DNA from: Agrostemma githago
Taxonomy: Eukaryota > Streptophyta > Magnoliopsida > Caryophyllales > Caryophyllaceae
DNA: 64,000 bases
Reading direction: 5' to 3'
NCBI GenBank assembly: GCA_958450325.1
Contig: OY288249.1
Coordinates: 62,746,166-62,810,165, forward strand
Position 1 is the first letter of the stretch, and the number at the start of each line of letters is the position of its first letter. This document shows, piece by piece, positions 23,029 to 34,778 of the stretch. The notes below the pieces were generated by a model that was given only the letters and a program-made list of their open reading frames with translations, did no database searches and was not told where the DNA came from. Made by a program: the position numbers and the translations under genes.

Positions 23029-24947
23029 TTGGTTGGCCCATCCTTAGGTGGCCATTTTGAGGGCCTACAATTCGGGGTAGGTGTTTCTACCGGGCGTGAG
23101 GCTATTCTGCATTCCTTGAACCGCTTTGTAGAGGATTGTGGCGCTGATGTGGGTCTCTCCATGTTACTTGTCGATTTCCAGAATGCCTTTAACTTGGTTG
23201 ACAGGGAGACTATGCTGGGGGAGGTTCGCCGTCAGTGCCCTGCCCTCTCCCGTTGGGTTGAATTTTTCTACTCCAGTCCCGCTAGTCTCTACTACGGGGA
23301 GCACTGCCTTCACTCTTGCCAGGGGGTCCAGCAGGGTGACCCCTTAGGCCACCTCTTTTTCTCCTTGGTTCTGCATCCCCTGGTTTGTAGGATCAGGGAC
23401 TCCTTTGCTTCCAGGCTTAGTACCTTGATGATGGTACTATTGTCGGAGATACGCTTGTTGTGGGGAAGGCTCTCCAGATGATTATGGATGAGGGCCCCCG
23501 TTCTGGCCTCCATCTCAACGTAACTAAAACGGATGTTTTCTGGCCTATCGAAGACCCAAGGAGTAGGGTTGCTGGTGTTTTCCCCCACCGCTATTGCCAG
23601 ACCCTTGGATGGTGTTAAGGTCCTGGGGGGCCGGTCAGCGTGTGTCCTGCTTTCAGCGGCGCTCTTGTCTCGAAGAGGGTTGCCCGTACTATAGAGCTCA
23701 TGGACCTGGTTGCTATGATTGAGGATCCCCAGTGTGATTTACTTTTTCTCTGGGCGTGCACAGGTATTTCTAAGTTATACTTTGCTTTGCGCACTTGCTC
23801 TCCCCGTGCTTTTGGGTCGGCCCATCTTTCTTTCGACACTGCGCTCCGCTCTAGTCTTGAGCGTATTGTCACGGCGTCCGAACCCGGTTTTGGGGAGTGG
23901 TAGTGGCGGCTGGCCACACTCCCCTTTTCTCTAGCGGGGCTCGGTGTCTTTACCGCCGCTGATGCCCTGCACTTTTCCTTCCTTGCTTCCCGCCTCCAGT
24001 CTGCCGATTTGCAAGCTAAGTTGCTTCGTCCCTCCGAGATCGCCTCCCCTGGATTTGCCTTTAAGTCTGCCTTGAGTGGGTTTGTTGAGGCTACCAGTTC
24101 TGACTTCTTGAGCAACCCCTCTGAGATCGCTACCCCAAAACTTATGAAGAAATTGACAGATATATATTTCACGAAGGTTGCTTCAGCAGCGGAATCTGTT
24201 TTCTCCCTAACTCCTCGACAGGTTGCTTTGTGGAAATCTCAGCAGGGGGACCATTCTTCTGACTGATTGAGGGTTGTCCCTATCACTGGGCTTAGGCAAA
24301 CCATGAACGATCGGACATATCGCAGTGTGCTTAGTTACCGCTTGGGAGTCCCTTTGTTTCCGCCTTCCGGGACTTCCTCTTCCTGCTACAGGGTCCTCAG
24401 AAAGGATATTTTTGGTGATCACGCGGTTTAATGTGCTGGTACTGTGAGGATTAAACACCGCCATAACCTTGTCCGTGACACATTGTTGGATATTTGCTTC
24501 CGGACGGGGATCTCTGCAGGCAAGGAGGTGGAGATTGGCTTCTGCGATGATAAGGACAAGCCCTTGCGACCTGCCGACCTTCTGCTCTACTCGTGGGACA
24601 AGGGGCGTGATGTTTGTGTTGATCTGACTGGGTCCTCTCCTTTGACCCAGTCCGGCTTGACTTCTTTTGAGCCCGGACGGGTCGTTGCTGATGCTGCTCG
24701 TCGTAAGTGTGTCAAGTATCAGGCACGCTGCACGGTCATTGGGTATGGTTTCCTTCCTTTCTTTTTCTCCTCTCTCGGTGAGCTCGACACGGAGGCTGTC
24801 TCTCTACTCCAGCGGATTCGTAAATTCGCTATGTCACGGGATGCTGGAGCGCGTGCCGCAGTTCATATTTTCACTAGAATTAATTTTACGATTGCTAAGG
24901 GAGTAGGGGCCCAGATAGTATCTCAGCTCCCCTCTAACTTCTTGTAA
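23029..24947 (+). pseudogene. Non-LTR retrotransposon relic: reverse transcriptase plus probable restriction-like endonuclease
   Basis: RT is seen as 'LLVDFQNAFNLVDRETM', 'CQGVQQGDPLG' and, after a frameshift, YLDD at 23421-23432. One frame then covers 23640-24947, broken by TAG 23901-23903, TGA 24264-24266 and TAA 24429-24431; small indels lie near 23415, 23585 and 23628. The C-terminus has a Cys/His knuckle relic ('GDHAV', stop, 'CAGT'), then 'RHN' (24459-24467), 'RPADLLLY' (from 24567), 'VDLT' (24618-24629) and 'RRKCVKY' (to 24719). The spacing of PAD, D and K..Y resembles the PD-(D/E)xK restriction-like endonuclease of R2-type elements. It is unlike the neighbouring L1 and has no N-terminal APE domain. 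The endonuclease reading is an inference from motifs. Confidence 0.75.
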
Positions 24948-24979
24948 TTTGTTCTGGTGTTAATGCAAGATCCGTTTAA

Positions 24980-25003
24980 TAATAATGATGATGATGATGA
25001 TAA
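24980..25003 (+). repeat. Short AAT/GAT microsatellite, likely 3' tail of the LINE relic
   Basis: 'aataataatgatgatgatga' follows about 30 bp after the stop codon of the preceding relic. Short trinucleotide tails are common at the 3' ends of such retrotransposons. Confidence 0.55.
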
Positions 25004-26128
25004 AAGTTTCAATCTTTGAACAAGAAGATGAAGGTCTTCAAGGAAATACAATTTTCTTAATAGAAAACTCAATAAATTCAAAATGTAGATCTAGAAATGA
25101 TTAAAGCTTGAGAGGCAAAGTGAGAATTAGGCTATTTATATGTCGTAATTAGGTTACACAAAAACTGGGTCGAAAAACGAAAGAAATAGAATTCTGAAGT
25201 TGCACACGGCCACCGTGTTACGCACGGTGGGTTGCGCACGGTGGAAGATTGTCTGCAGGAGTTACGCACGGTCTGTCGTGCGTAACTTACTTTCTTTTTA
25301 CTCTCCCGTTTTTTTATCTTCTACGCGCTTGTTTGGGCTCGAACTCGGTCCATGAGCCTCCTTTTGCTCGGGCATGCTCGGATTTTACCACTTTAGAGAC
25401 GGAAATGCCTAAAAACGAACGGCAAACACAAAAAACCCGAATAACACAAAAGATAGACGAGATGAGCCAAAATACCTAGAAAATGCGATAAATCGAGGCT
25501 AAATAAATGTCTAGAAGGTATAGAAATGCGGTCAATAACGAAGTTATCAGTATAATTTAGCAATTTCGAAAAGAAGGGAAGAACATAGGAACTCAAAGGG
25601 ATTATATGAGTATCATGAGTGCTATTAGTTGTTTACCTACTAAACTTTCCACCTTCCACTCGAAGCCCGTAAGTACGTAACCCTTTAAAAAGAAATTACT
25701 AACACTTGTTAAATGTTAATTTTATTTAGATTTGAAATTGTGTAATTATTATTATTCTAATTTTTCTACGTATTACTATTACTACTATTATGCCTTTTAT
25801 ATGACTATTTTATTGACGATTACTTAACAAATTTGAAGAATGATTCATTTTAGTCAATCCCAAATCTTTTTGGGACTAAGGCGATAACGTTGTTGTAGAC
25901 TTGTAGTAGCCACAAAATAATACTTGGCACTAATGAATTTTGAACTTAGGCCTTGAAGTTCCACCCTTGAGTCTTGACCCTTCACTTCTTCGGAAAGAAG
26001 ACATTGCCTCCCTACTTCCTACTGATTTTACTAACTGCAGATAACCTATGTCTGTATTCCTGTCACAATTTCATGTACATTAAGCTTAGGCAATAATATC
26101 CTTATGTGTTGTAGATTCTGACCACAGT
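25004..26128. other. Non-coding DNA downstream of the E1-alpha gene
   Basis: 25004-25570 looks like dispersed repeat DNA. It has copies of 'ttacgcacgg' and 'gcgcacggtgg' near 25213-25275 and the wording 'atgcgataaatcgaggcta', but I could not assign a family. 25570-26128 is AT-rich flanking DNA and includes the 3' UTR of the minus-strand gene. No gene recognised. Confidence 0.4.
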
Positions 26129-29100
26129 TCACACAGGTACATTTTGTGGATACTCTTTACTGTGTGCAGTTATGGTCTCCCTTAAACATCTTTCCTGCTC
26201 CTTGAGATTTTGTGGCAGAACATCATACACGTCACTGAAAAGATCTGCCACTGGCGGCTTCTCGAGTTTCTCTGCAACTTGAATTGCATTCAGTACCTGC
26301 AGATCGAGTAACAATAATTAAGATTCTTTTGGCAAAGTTATACAGTGTATAGTTTAAAATGAATCACTCAGTTCTAATCTCAACCTTTATCTTATAACGA
26401 CGGGAGTTCAGGGATGAGTTAAGTTGTGGCCATTTTATGAGTTGAAGTTCCGAATCTGAGTCTACAGTATCTAATTTTGTGGTGTGTGTGTGTTAGTGTT
26501 ACCTGCTTCCTGACGTTGCTTTGCAGCTCTGCTTCCTTTGTGTCATTCCACCATCCATTCCTGACAATCCATCTTCTAAATCTCGTCACAGGGTCTTGGG
26601 TTCTTTTCCACCACTCAATTTCTTCAAGAGGCCGGTATTTTGTAGAATCATCTGAAGTAGAATGGTGACCTGCTCGATACGTTAGTGCCTACACAGAAAG
26701 ATCCCAATACCTCAGTAGTTGATCAACTTGAAAAAATGCTAAAAAAAAAATGGCATAGGAATGTACTCGGATCAGTTATATAGGTTCCATGTAAGATCTG
26801 AACTTCTCAGATCAGGCATTATCCTGACAAAATGCTACAAAAAGCAGTTATCTTGTGAGTGTTGGTGACTGTACCCACCTCAATCAAGACCGGTCTTTTC
26901 TCCGTTACTGCCATTTTCCTGGCTTCATGAACTGCATTGTAAATAGCAAGAGCATCATTGCCATCAACACGGATGCTTCGGATGCCATAAGCTTTCCCTC
27001 GAACAACTATCCCATCACCTGCAAAAAAAAATGTTGCTTCAAATGCATGTTTTCATATCAGACTCTGTGAAGAGAGCTCAAAGATAGGAGTTGATCTTGA
27101 GGGGAAATGACAGATTTATACTTCTTAGCTGGTCAGAAATTGGTGTGCTGATAGCCCAACCATTATTTCTGCAGAAAAATATGACTGGTGCCTCCAAGAC
27201 TGCTGCAAAGTTTAATGCAGCATGGAAATCTCCCTGACATTATAAAAAGCAAAGAATATTATCTTGGGACAGCCTTTTTGATAAGATCATCATAAGACGT
27301 CCGTATTATGAATTTGTTACGAGACTTCTCAGATTAGTACTCCCATTGTAAGACCAACCCTATTCGCTAAATGGTTCCGACTTCCAAGTTCCGACCCATA
27401 TTCCCATTACCTAGATAGAAACTGAATTCTAGAAATAATTACCATATAATGTAGTTCTGCCTCTCAACAGATTAATTGTTGTGTAAATTACATCTGACAA
27501 TTGAGAATTTCAGTCTGAAAAAAGAAAAGTTGGGATGTACGAGTAACTCACAGTGCTGGTGCCACCATCTCCAAAGTAAGTGATAGTACAGGCATCTCTA
27601 TTGTCCATTTTCAAAGAATATGCAGCACCAACTGCATGGGGGAGTTGTGTACTGAAAAGAAACCGATCGAAATGAATATTTTTTTTGTTTGTTTTCTTCA
27701 CTTTATTAAGTGAACTTTTCCACATTCCTCTTTATAAGAAAATAAATACAAAGTCCAAACTATCTGTAAAAAACATGGAACGTACGCGACAGTTGAGGAT
27801 ACTGTGATGTAATTGAGCTCGTTTGACCCATAGTGTATTGGCATCTGCCTGCCTTTTCCAAAATCAGCTTTATTGCCAAAGCACTGGTTTGCAAATTCTT
27901 GCAAAGTGAAACCGCGCCATAATAGAACTCCGGGCTCCCTATACTGTATCATTCATCATAAGTCAGAGAAAATTTGGGAAACGGACTACATAGGAAACTC
28001 AGCAGTCAGTTGTTGTTTTGATGCTCATGAGTCGATCACGAGTATCCTTTTCAACAACTTCACAAAATGACTGAACTGAGCTACTGGCATGTGTTCTAAA
28101 TTGATTAGTCTTTGGTCCTTGCTTTTTTAAAGATAACACACACTAATAATAAATTCTCGAAAACCGAAACTTGTTGAGTGGTGGTAAGGTGAAAGGCTTA
28201 GTGCATCTAGGGACATTTCTAAACTTTGTGTTAAACAATTTTTAAGCTGCATTCATTTTATTATATTGTTCCTCCTGCAGGCAATTCCCCTGCCTCTGGT
28301 GTACTACAGTGAGAAAAAAGAAATCAGAAAAGGGGAGGTCACCTGAGGGAATATCAAATCATGTGAGCTTAGCGCAGCAGCGGACGCGATATTGATGGCT
28401 TCTTCCCCAACAGTGGTAACATAGAAGGAAATCCTCCCTTGTCTTTGAGCCTCATAGAACAAGGTATCCATAACTTGTAGGGTTAGCATCTTCTCATACA
28501 TCTTTACAGCAAGTTCCTCACTAACCTGATACAGTACATATATAGCGGTGGCACAAAAATGAGCACCCCCAACTCCCAACTCAAGTACTCCGTATCCTAT
28601 AGCAATATTAAATATGCGTAGCATTGATGGGATTGCTAACCTGGTGGAAATTAGGCTGGTCCAAAAGGCGACCATTATCGTCAAGGACCCTATAGCATTG
28701 AACCCGGATACCATTTGTTTCGGAAATAAACGTCATTTTAGAGGTAATTCCAACTTTACCACCGGGAAACTCCAAGGCCTGCTTTCACAGAAGACCATTC
28801 AAAATTCACATCTCAAGCTTGAATAATACGAGTACAGACAGACTACTTGTACAGGCCAGGGTACATACTCCACCAATTAAGATTAGTAATTAACGACGAA
28901 TTGATCTTCCACGTGGCTATCTTCTTCCCTCTTTCCTTTTAAGGAAATATTACTATGATCTTCCCATTTACTAACTTTCCTAATTTGATCATTTGCAAAA
29001 TACTCCTATGTCATTAAGTGTAGGTACTTTTACTTATTTATTTTTTAAGAGTATCTACCCCCACTCGCAATCATGTACTAGTATTGGAAGAACTTTTGAC

Positions 29101-30148
29101 CTATCACAAATTATAGTGTCCAACTTGTACGTGTACCACACGACTAAAAATCGTTCCGAAAAAGTGATCATGTTACGTTAGTTATTGGTTGCAGTATTAA
29201 AAAGTGTCATCTATTTATCTAAAAATGATTCCTCACTAATCTAAAATGATGGTTTTTTTCATAAATTGTAAATTTTTATGAGCGTATAACAGTTGAACAC
29301 GGTAATTAGTGAGTAGGTATGGAGGGAGTAGGGAGTAGTAATATTTTTTGTGGAAAAGGATTCATTCTTCAGATGCAACTATTGAAGCAACCACATGCAT
29401 GCAGTAGTGTTGAATAATTTAGGGCGGGGAATGGGATCCACAGTGAGAAAAGCGTGGGGTGAGTCACGGTGGTTGGTTGGTTGGTGGGGACGATGGAGTA
29501 AAGCCATAATTCGGTAATGGAGTAGTCGTTTATTTTAATTTCTGGTGAAACTTATTAATGTGTGCATGTGTCGTGTGCCATTTGTCTTTCTTATTTCTGA
29601 TCCAAAAAGAAATGTTACTCCACTCTACTAGTAATTGACGGTGGGATAAACAAACTAGCTCGTTGAATTAGTAGATCATGCATCGTTCTAATTCTTTGGG
29701 CTTAAAACATGATAATGATGATGAGATATATTTTCCATGAAAGATTAGCAGAAGAATAGGTAGTTCATCAATTGAAACATGCAAACCATACATACCAACA
29801 AAAACAAACAAACAAACAAACAAACAAACTGACCTGGCCATCATCACCATCATCATATGCATCATCATCATCATCTTCTTCATCTTGGTTATTATCATAA
29901 GTAGCAGCAGTATTATGTAACAAGTGATTGTGGGGTTTGGTGGATTCGAAACGCCGAGACACGAAAAGACCCCCAAAATTATTATACTCGACTAAGGCTA
30001 AGGCCGAGGGGTTTGTCAGAATTGGAAATGAATTAAGGTGGTAGTGGGGGGTGTTGGCATTTTGATGAAATAAGCCCAGTAGTTTTGATAATGTTAATGA
30101 TCTGCAGATTAAACCTCCTGCTCTTGATTTCACTAATGATGATGCCAT
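26129..30148 (-). CDS. BCKDHA: Branched-chain 2-oxoacid dehydrogenase E1 component, alpha subunit (mitochondrial), nine exons
   Basis: Exons (minus): 30148-29834, 28778-28641, 28525-28343, 27943-27786, 27651-27552, 27233-27122, 27018-26879, 26688-26503, 26296-26129; all have GT-AG edges and the phases join to 499 codons plus stop. With E1-beta it decarboxylates 2-oxo acids of Leu, Ile and Val in the mitochondrial matrix, using thiamine diphosphate. The N-terminus (MASSLVKSRAGGLICRS) has no acidic residue and looks like a targeting peptide. An Asp-rich tract (about residues 88-104) follows, then the E1 domain. The thiamine diphosphate motif is GDG (292-294) to NN (321-322); 'HHSTSDDS' (390-397) matches the regulatory phosphorylation loop of animal E1-alpha. 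Plant relatives are about 472 residues, so the N-terminal region is longer. No break seen. Confidence 0.95.
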
Positions 30149-30180
30149 TAATTCAAGAGGATAAGAATGAAGATCGGAAA

Positions 30181-30194
30181 CATATATATATATG
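30181..30194 (-). promoter_or_regulatory. Possible TATA element of the E1-alpha gene
   Basis: The run 'catatatatatatg' lies about 33-46 bp upstream of the ATG on the minus strand. If it is the TATA box the 5' UTR would be very short, so it may be only a TA-rich leader sequence. No transcription evidence. Confidence 0.25.
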
Positions 30195-30846
30195 GGAAGA
30201 AGAAATTAAAAGATGATAAATGAGAATTAGTGGATGGATGGATACCGGATACTGGATAGTATCAATGAGTCAGAAAATAGTGGTAATTAAGTTAGGAGGG
30301 GATGGAGTATCATGGTTCCACTTCCACATCAATTTGGACGCTTTTTGTAAGTAGATTTACATTTACTGCCGATTTTGTTAGTATATCAGTGGTTACGTGT
30401 TGTAATTGCGTAAATCAGATACTTGTGACCATATTGAGTAGCTGGACTGGATTTGTTGAGGTACGTACGTTGCCAAATATTACTTGGACTCACTCCCTGG
30501 GCTTTTTTTTAATTTATATATCAAGATTATATTGTGCAAGGTCAATTATCTAAATCAATATACTTGAGATGAGCAGATCCCCATTTCGTCACTTTTTAAG
30601 TGACTATTTGAGAATCAGATTACGTATTTTTATTCATGGATACAAATCATACAATTTTTGTTTATAGAGTACCCCATTCCTTTCATCTCACTTTTTTTAT
30701 TCTATTTTCTCTTTCTCATAAAATATTCTTATATTCATGGATTCATTTTTCTATCCTTAGAGGACCCCACCCATTTCACCTCATTATTATCCCACATTAA
30801 TTTTCACTCTTGAACATACTATTGTATAATAAAAGCAACAAACTAC
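30195..30846. other. Upstream intergenic DNA, AT-rich
   Basis: No gene, hairpin or transposon end recognised. It probably contains the E1-alpha promoter (first few hundred bp) and then unique-looking DNA up to the LTR element whose target duplication starts at 30847. Confidence 0.4.
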
Positions 30847-30962
30847 GAATCAGTTATAAAAGAAAGAGAGAAGAGAAATCAGAGAGATAAGAAAATGAGA
30901 GAAATCAGAGAGGTGGTTTATTCAACCCATCAAGGGATATATATATATATATAGAGAGAGAG

Positions 30963-31339
<377 letters not shown>

Positions 31340-31522
31340 ATGTTATATCCTAGGGTTATATCGTAATGGACTATAAGGCCCGATAGACATCCACATATTA
31401 TTCTATAACACTCTCCTTGGATGTACATCACTGAAGAACATGTCTCGTTAAAACCTTGACTAAAAAAAACCCGGTGAGAAAAAAAAACTAGTGAAGGAAA
31501 AAGAGTACATAAATCTTCAAAG

Positions 31523-32228
31523 TAGAGCTGATCAAACAGCCCAGGCCCATAAGCCCAACCCGGCCCTGCCCTATATTTAAGAGGGTTTGGGCTACGATTT
31601 TAGGCCCATAAAAGCCCAAAGCCCGGCCCCAAAAGCCCATGCTAAAAATTGGGCTGGATATGGGCCGTGTTTAAGGCCCGAAGGCCCATCCGAGATTCAT
31701 ATTATATTATTATAATTTATTGGAATATGTTAAGGAGAAACCAAATTGCTACTTTACTTGTTAGTTTTTCAAATAACTTGTTAATACTTGTTACTCTATT
31801 AATTTGTATGGTACCAAGAGTAATAGACGAGAATCAAATTGCTACTTTATCAGTGGGCACACGTTAATAAGCTAATTAAAGCAACTTTAACATAGATATC
31901 GTCTAAGTATGGTAAATAAAACATAATATTTCAATTTATCATGATAATATCCATGTAAATGTTGCTCTAATTAGCTTATTAACGTGTTAGAAAAACCGAT
32001 TATAAATTTGTATGTTTGGTAAAAAACTAACAATAAGCCTATGCAAATAACATGGCCCAAAAAGCCCATTTGGCCCAGAGACCCATTAAAAGCCCTCTAG
32101 GGCTGGGTATGGGCTCCTTAAGAAGGCCCAATCAAATGGGCCGGCCCAGCCCAGCCCATGTGCTTGGGCTGTTTTTTTACTTCAAGCTTAGCGCAAGCCC
32201 GGCCTAGCCCAGCCCATGATCACCTCTA
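31523..32228. mobile_element. Non-autonomous hAT element 3 (706 bp)
   Basis: Ends TAGAGCTGATCA (31523) and TGATCACCTCTA (32228) are inverted repeats with one mismatch. They are flanked by a perfect 8-bp duplication, cttcaaag (31515-31522 and 32229-32236). Both ends are built from degenerate 'agcccaggccc' words, and the middle is AT-rich with a nested hairpin. No coding region. Confidence 0.93.
31859..31987. mobile_element. Small hairpin MITE nested in hAT element 3
   Basis: 'cacgttaataagctaatta' at about 31860 pairs with 'taattagcttattaacgtg' near 31985. The arms are about 30 bp around a 70-bp AT-rich spacer. The short length and near-perfect arms suggest a MITE or foldback; no duplication assigned. 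Confidence 0.65.
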
Positions 32229-32236
32229 CTTCAAAG

Positions 32237-33014
32237 CTTACTCCCCCTGATGGCGTTGAAATAAATTTGTCGTAACCAACATGATATCTTCAATCAATAG
32301 GAATCCGTGATATTCACATTTCTTCGGACAACGTCAATCATGACTCTTCAATGCATTACCAAATATGTATCTCGTCATCTCAAAATTATGATGATCATAA
32401 CTATAGCGTATTAACACGTCTATAGCGCAGCGCTACCTCGTTAAAAACCTTGCTAGGAAAAACCCATTGGGAAAAAAAACCTAGTCGAAGGGAAAAAGAG
32501 TATAGCTAACATTATTTCTCAACTGATTATCGATCTTCAGGAGAATCAATCAATATCATTTTATCTTAAATAATAATTGATCTTTCTTGTCGTTGTACGG
32601 ATTCACATACTCATTGTAGCATTTCTCTACATTATTTTGCAACTATTAAGGTTCTTCTGGACCATAAAATATTTTCACATGACAAGAAATTTATTCATAT
32701 ATGATTTCTCATACGCTCAAACTTCAAGTTGGGACAATGAAACCGTGCATTCACACCATATCACATGCATGTTGAATGCTCTCATAAATACACTTATCAT
32801 GTAAAGGTTCATATACTTAATCACGAGTCCTTTACGAACTCATTTGATCAACCATTGTCATGTGATGATCATTTATAATATAAGCTCCTTCCCGGAGAAC
32901 CTATCAATCTAGGAGTATGATCTCTTTTTAAAGATATATCCTGCAATATATATAACAATAATAATCTCGTGCATGCATGTAATAATATGAATAATGCTTG
33001 ATAATGTATATTCT
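32237..33014. other. Non-coding interior of the low-coding LTR element
   Basis: AT-rich. At 32427-32503 it holds a second copy of a motif also found at 31446-31506 ('ctcgttaaaa', 'aaaaaccta', 'gaaggaaaaagagta'). After removing the hAT insertion the two copies are a few hundred bp apart at the element's 3' end. No open frame of interest. Confidence 0.5.
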
Positions 33015-34778
33015 AAATTGTGGAGAATATTCTTATTTGTCAAGACCTGGTTCATATGTATCAAAGGAAGCGTATCTCGCCTCGATGCCTGTTTAAGGTT
33101 GACATTCACAAAGCCTATGATAGTGTTGAATGGTGCTTTGTGGATCATATGTTGAGGGCCCTGGATTTTCCTGACCATTTTCGTGGGCTTGTAATGGAAT
33201 GTGTTACGACGGTTTCATACTCGCTGTGTGCTAATGGTGATAACTTTGGTTTTTTCCGGGGCAAAAGAGGATTGAGGCAAGGGGATCCCATGTCTCCGTT
33301 GTTTTTCACAATATGCATGGAATATTTTTCTCGACTGTTGGTTTATGGCAAGATTGATAGGAATTTTAAATACCATCCGAAATGTGGCCCGATGAAGCTC
33401 ACTCATTTGCTGTTCGCCGATGATTTGTTATTGTTTTGCAAGGGTGATTCGAACTCTATGGAATTTTTATGGAGAACGTTCGCCACTTTCAGCAGAGCCT
33501 CGGGCTTATGCATTAGTGTTGGTAAGTCGCATGCCTATTTTGCAGGAGTTGACGAAGATAGGAAGGCGGCTATACTACAATTTTCAGGCTGTGTGGAAGG
33601 TACGCTGCCTTTTCGTTACCTTGGTTTACCAATCCAATGTACTCAATTAGGCAAGATTGACTGTGAAAAATTGCTGGCTCGAATTATTTCGAGGATATCT
33701 AGTATAGGAGCCCGTAAGTTGTCATATGCGGGTAGGCTGACGTTAGTGCAGGCTGTTTTATCTCAGCTGCATAATTATTGGGCAATGGTTTTTATTATCC
33801 CAAAGTATATTTTGGCCCGAATTAATTCACTATGTCGTAATTTCCTATGGGATGGCGGTGTGGAAGGAACTAATAGGGCTTTAGTGAGTTGGGAGAAAAT
33901 TTGTTTTCCAAAGGAGGAAGGTGGGCTGGGGCTGAGAGATATTGCGGTGTGGAATGAGGCTGCTGTAGCGAAATTAGCCTCTTGGATTTTTGATAAGCCT
34001 GATCGCCTGTGGGTTCGATGGGTAAGTAGCATTTATCTGAAAGGGAAGACCTGGGCTGAGTATCAACCTAATACCGATGTCACTTGGGCTTGGAGGAAAA
34101 TTTGTCATGTAAAGGAGAAGATCAAACACATGTTTGTGAATGGAAGGTGGCATGGCACGAGTAACTTTTATTCGATTGCGACGGCTTACGAGGAAATGAG
34201 GGTGCGTAAGCCACGTGTTCCGTGGTCGCGGTTGGTTTGGAGTGCATGGAGTGTCCCTAAACATAGCTTCATTGCTTGGCTTGTGTTTAGGGGAGCTCTT
34301 AACACTAGGAAGAAATTAGCGAGGATTGGGGTTGCTGATTCAGATAGGTGCTATTTGTGTGAATCTCAGGATGAGACTTTGGAGCATCTGTTTTTCGGAT
34401 GTTCTTGGAGTTCTCGGGTTTTGAGCTTGTTGAGTGACTGGGTTAAGAAGAAACTACCGGGTGATGGGGGCTTGAGTTGGGCGTGCAAGGTTCGGGGTAC
34501 GAAGCTACAATGCAATATTCTCCGTCTTCTCGTCAATGCTGCGATTTATCATGTTTGGAGACAACGCAACTTAAGCAGAATTGAAGGAATGGTTCTACAA
34601 CCACAGTATATGGCCAAGTTGATTAAGATGGATGTGAGAAATAGAATCATGTGTAAACTAAAATACCCATTAAGTTCGAAAGACGCTAGATGGCTACATA
34701 ATTTGATGTAGTCATATTCTTTTGTAATTGATTCTCGGCATATATATATACTTACCCTTTACCAAAAAAAAAAAAAAA
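33015..34778 (+). mobile_element. L1-type LINE, 5'-truncated, poly(A) tail
   Basis: Starts abruptly inside the reverse transcriptase and ends with a 15-bp poly(A) (34764-34778) after a short 3' UTR. It is inserted opposite to the host LTR element. No target duplication longer than about 6 bp could be seen by eye, so the integration may have involved deletion. Confidence 0.88.
33020..34711 (+). CDS. LINE ORF2 fragment: reverse transcriptase and zf-RVT, open over 563 codons
   Basis: Begins in RT motif 1 ('ENILICQDLVHMYQRKR'), so the endonuclease and the first RT part are missing, and the first ATG is only the truncation point. Present are 'DIHKAYDSVEWCFVDHML', 'GKRGLRQGDPMSPLFF', the FADD catalytic box (33413-33424), the thumb with 'FRYLGLPIQ' and 'SYAGRLTLVQAVL', and the zf-RVT domain ('VPKHSFIAWLVFRGALN', 'CYLCESQDETLEHLFFGCSW'). 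It ends at a natural stop. No internal stop or frameshift was found, unlike all other transposon genes here, which suggests a recent insertion. It cannot move by itself. Confidence 0.9.
   Translation: MENILICQDLVHMYQRKRISPRCLFKVDIHKAYDSVEWCFVDHMLRALDFPDHFRGLVMECVTTVSYSLCANGDNFGFFRGKRGLRQGDPMSPLFFTICMEYFSRLLVYGKIDRNFKYHPKCGPMKLTHLLFADDLLLFCKGDSNSMEFLWRTFATFSRASGLCISVGKSHAYFAGVDEDRKAAILQFSGCVEGTLPFRYLGLPIQCTQLGKIDCEKLLARIISRISSIGARKLSYAGRLTLVQAVLSQLHNYWAMVFIIPKYILARINSLCRNFLWDGGVEGTNRALVSWEKICFPKEEGGLGLRDIAVWNEAAVAKLASWIFDKPDRLWVRWVSSIYLKGKTWAEYQPNTDVTWAWRKICHVKEKIKHMFVNGRWHGTSNFYSIATAYEEMRVRKPRVPWSRLVWSAWSVPKHSFIAWLVFRGALNTRKKLARIGVADSDRCYLCESQDETLEHLFFGCSWSSRVLSLLSDWVKKKLPGDGGLSWACKVRGTKLQCNILRLLVNAAIYHVWRQRNLSRIEGMVLQPQYMAKLIKMDVRNRIMCKLKYPLSSKDARWLHNLM

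Noticed and set aside
28860..29335. A Stowaway MITE in intron 1 of the E1-alpha gene
   Set aside because: 'tactccacc' and 'ggagggagta' occur near the expected ends, but the arms do not pair beyond a few bases.
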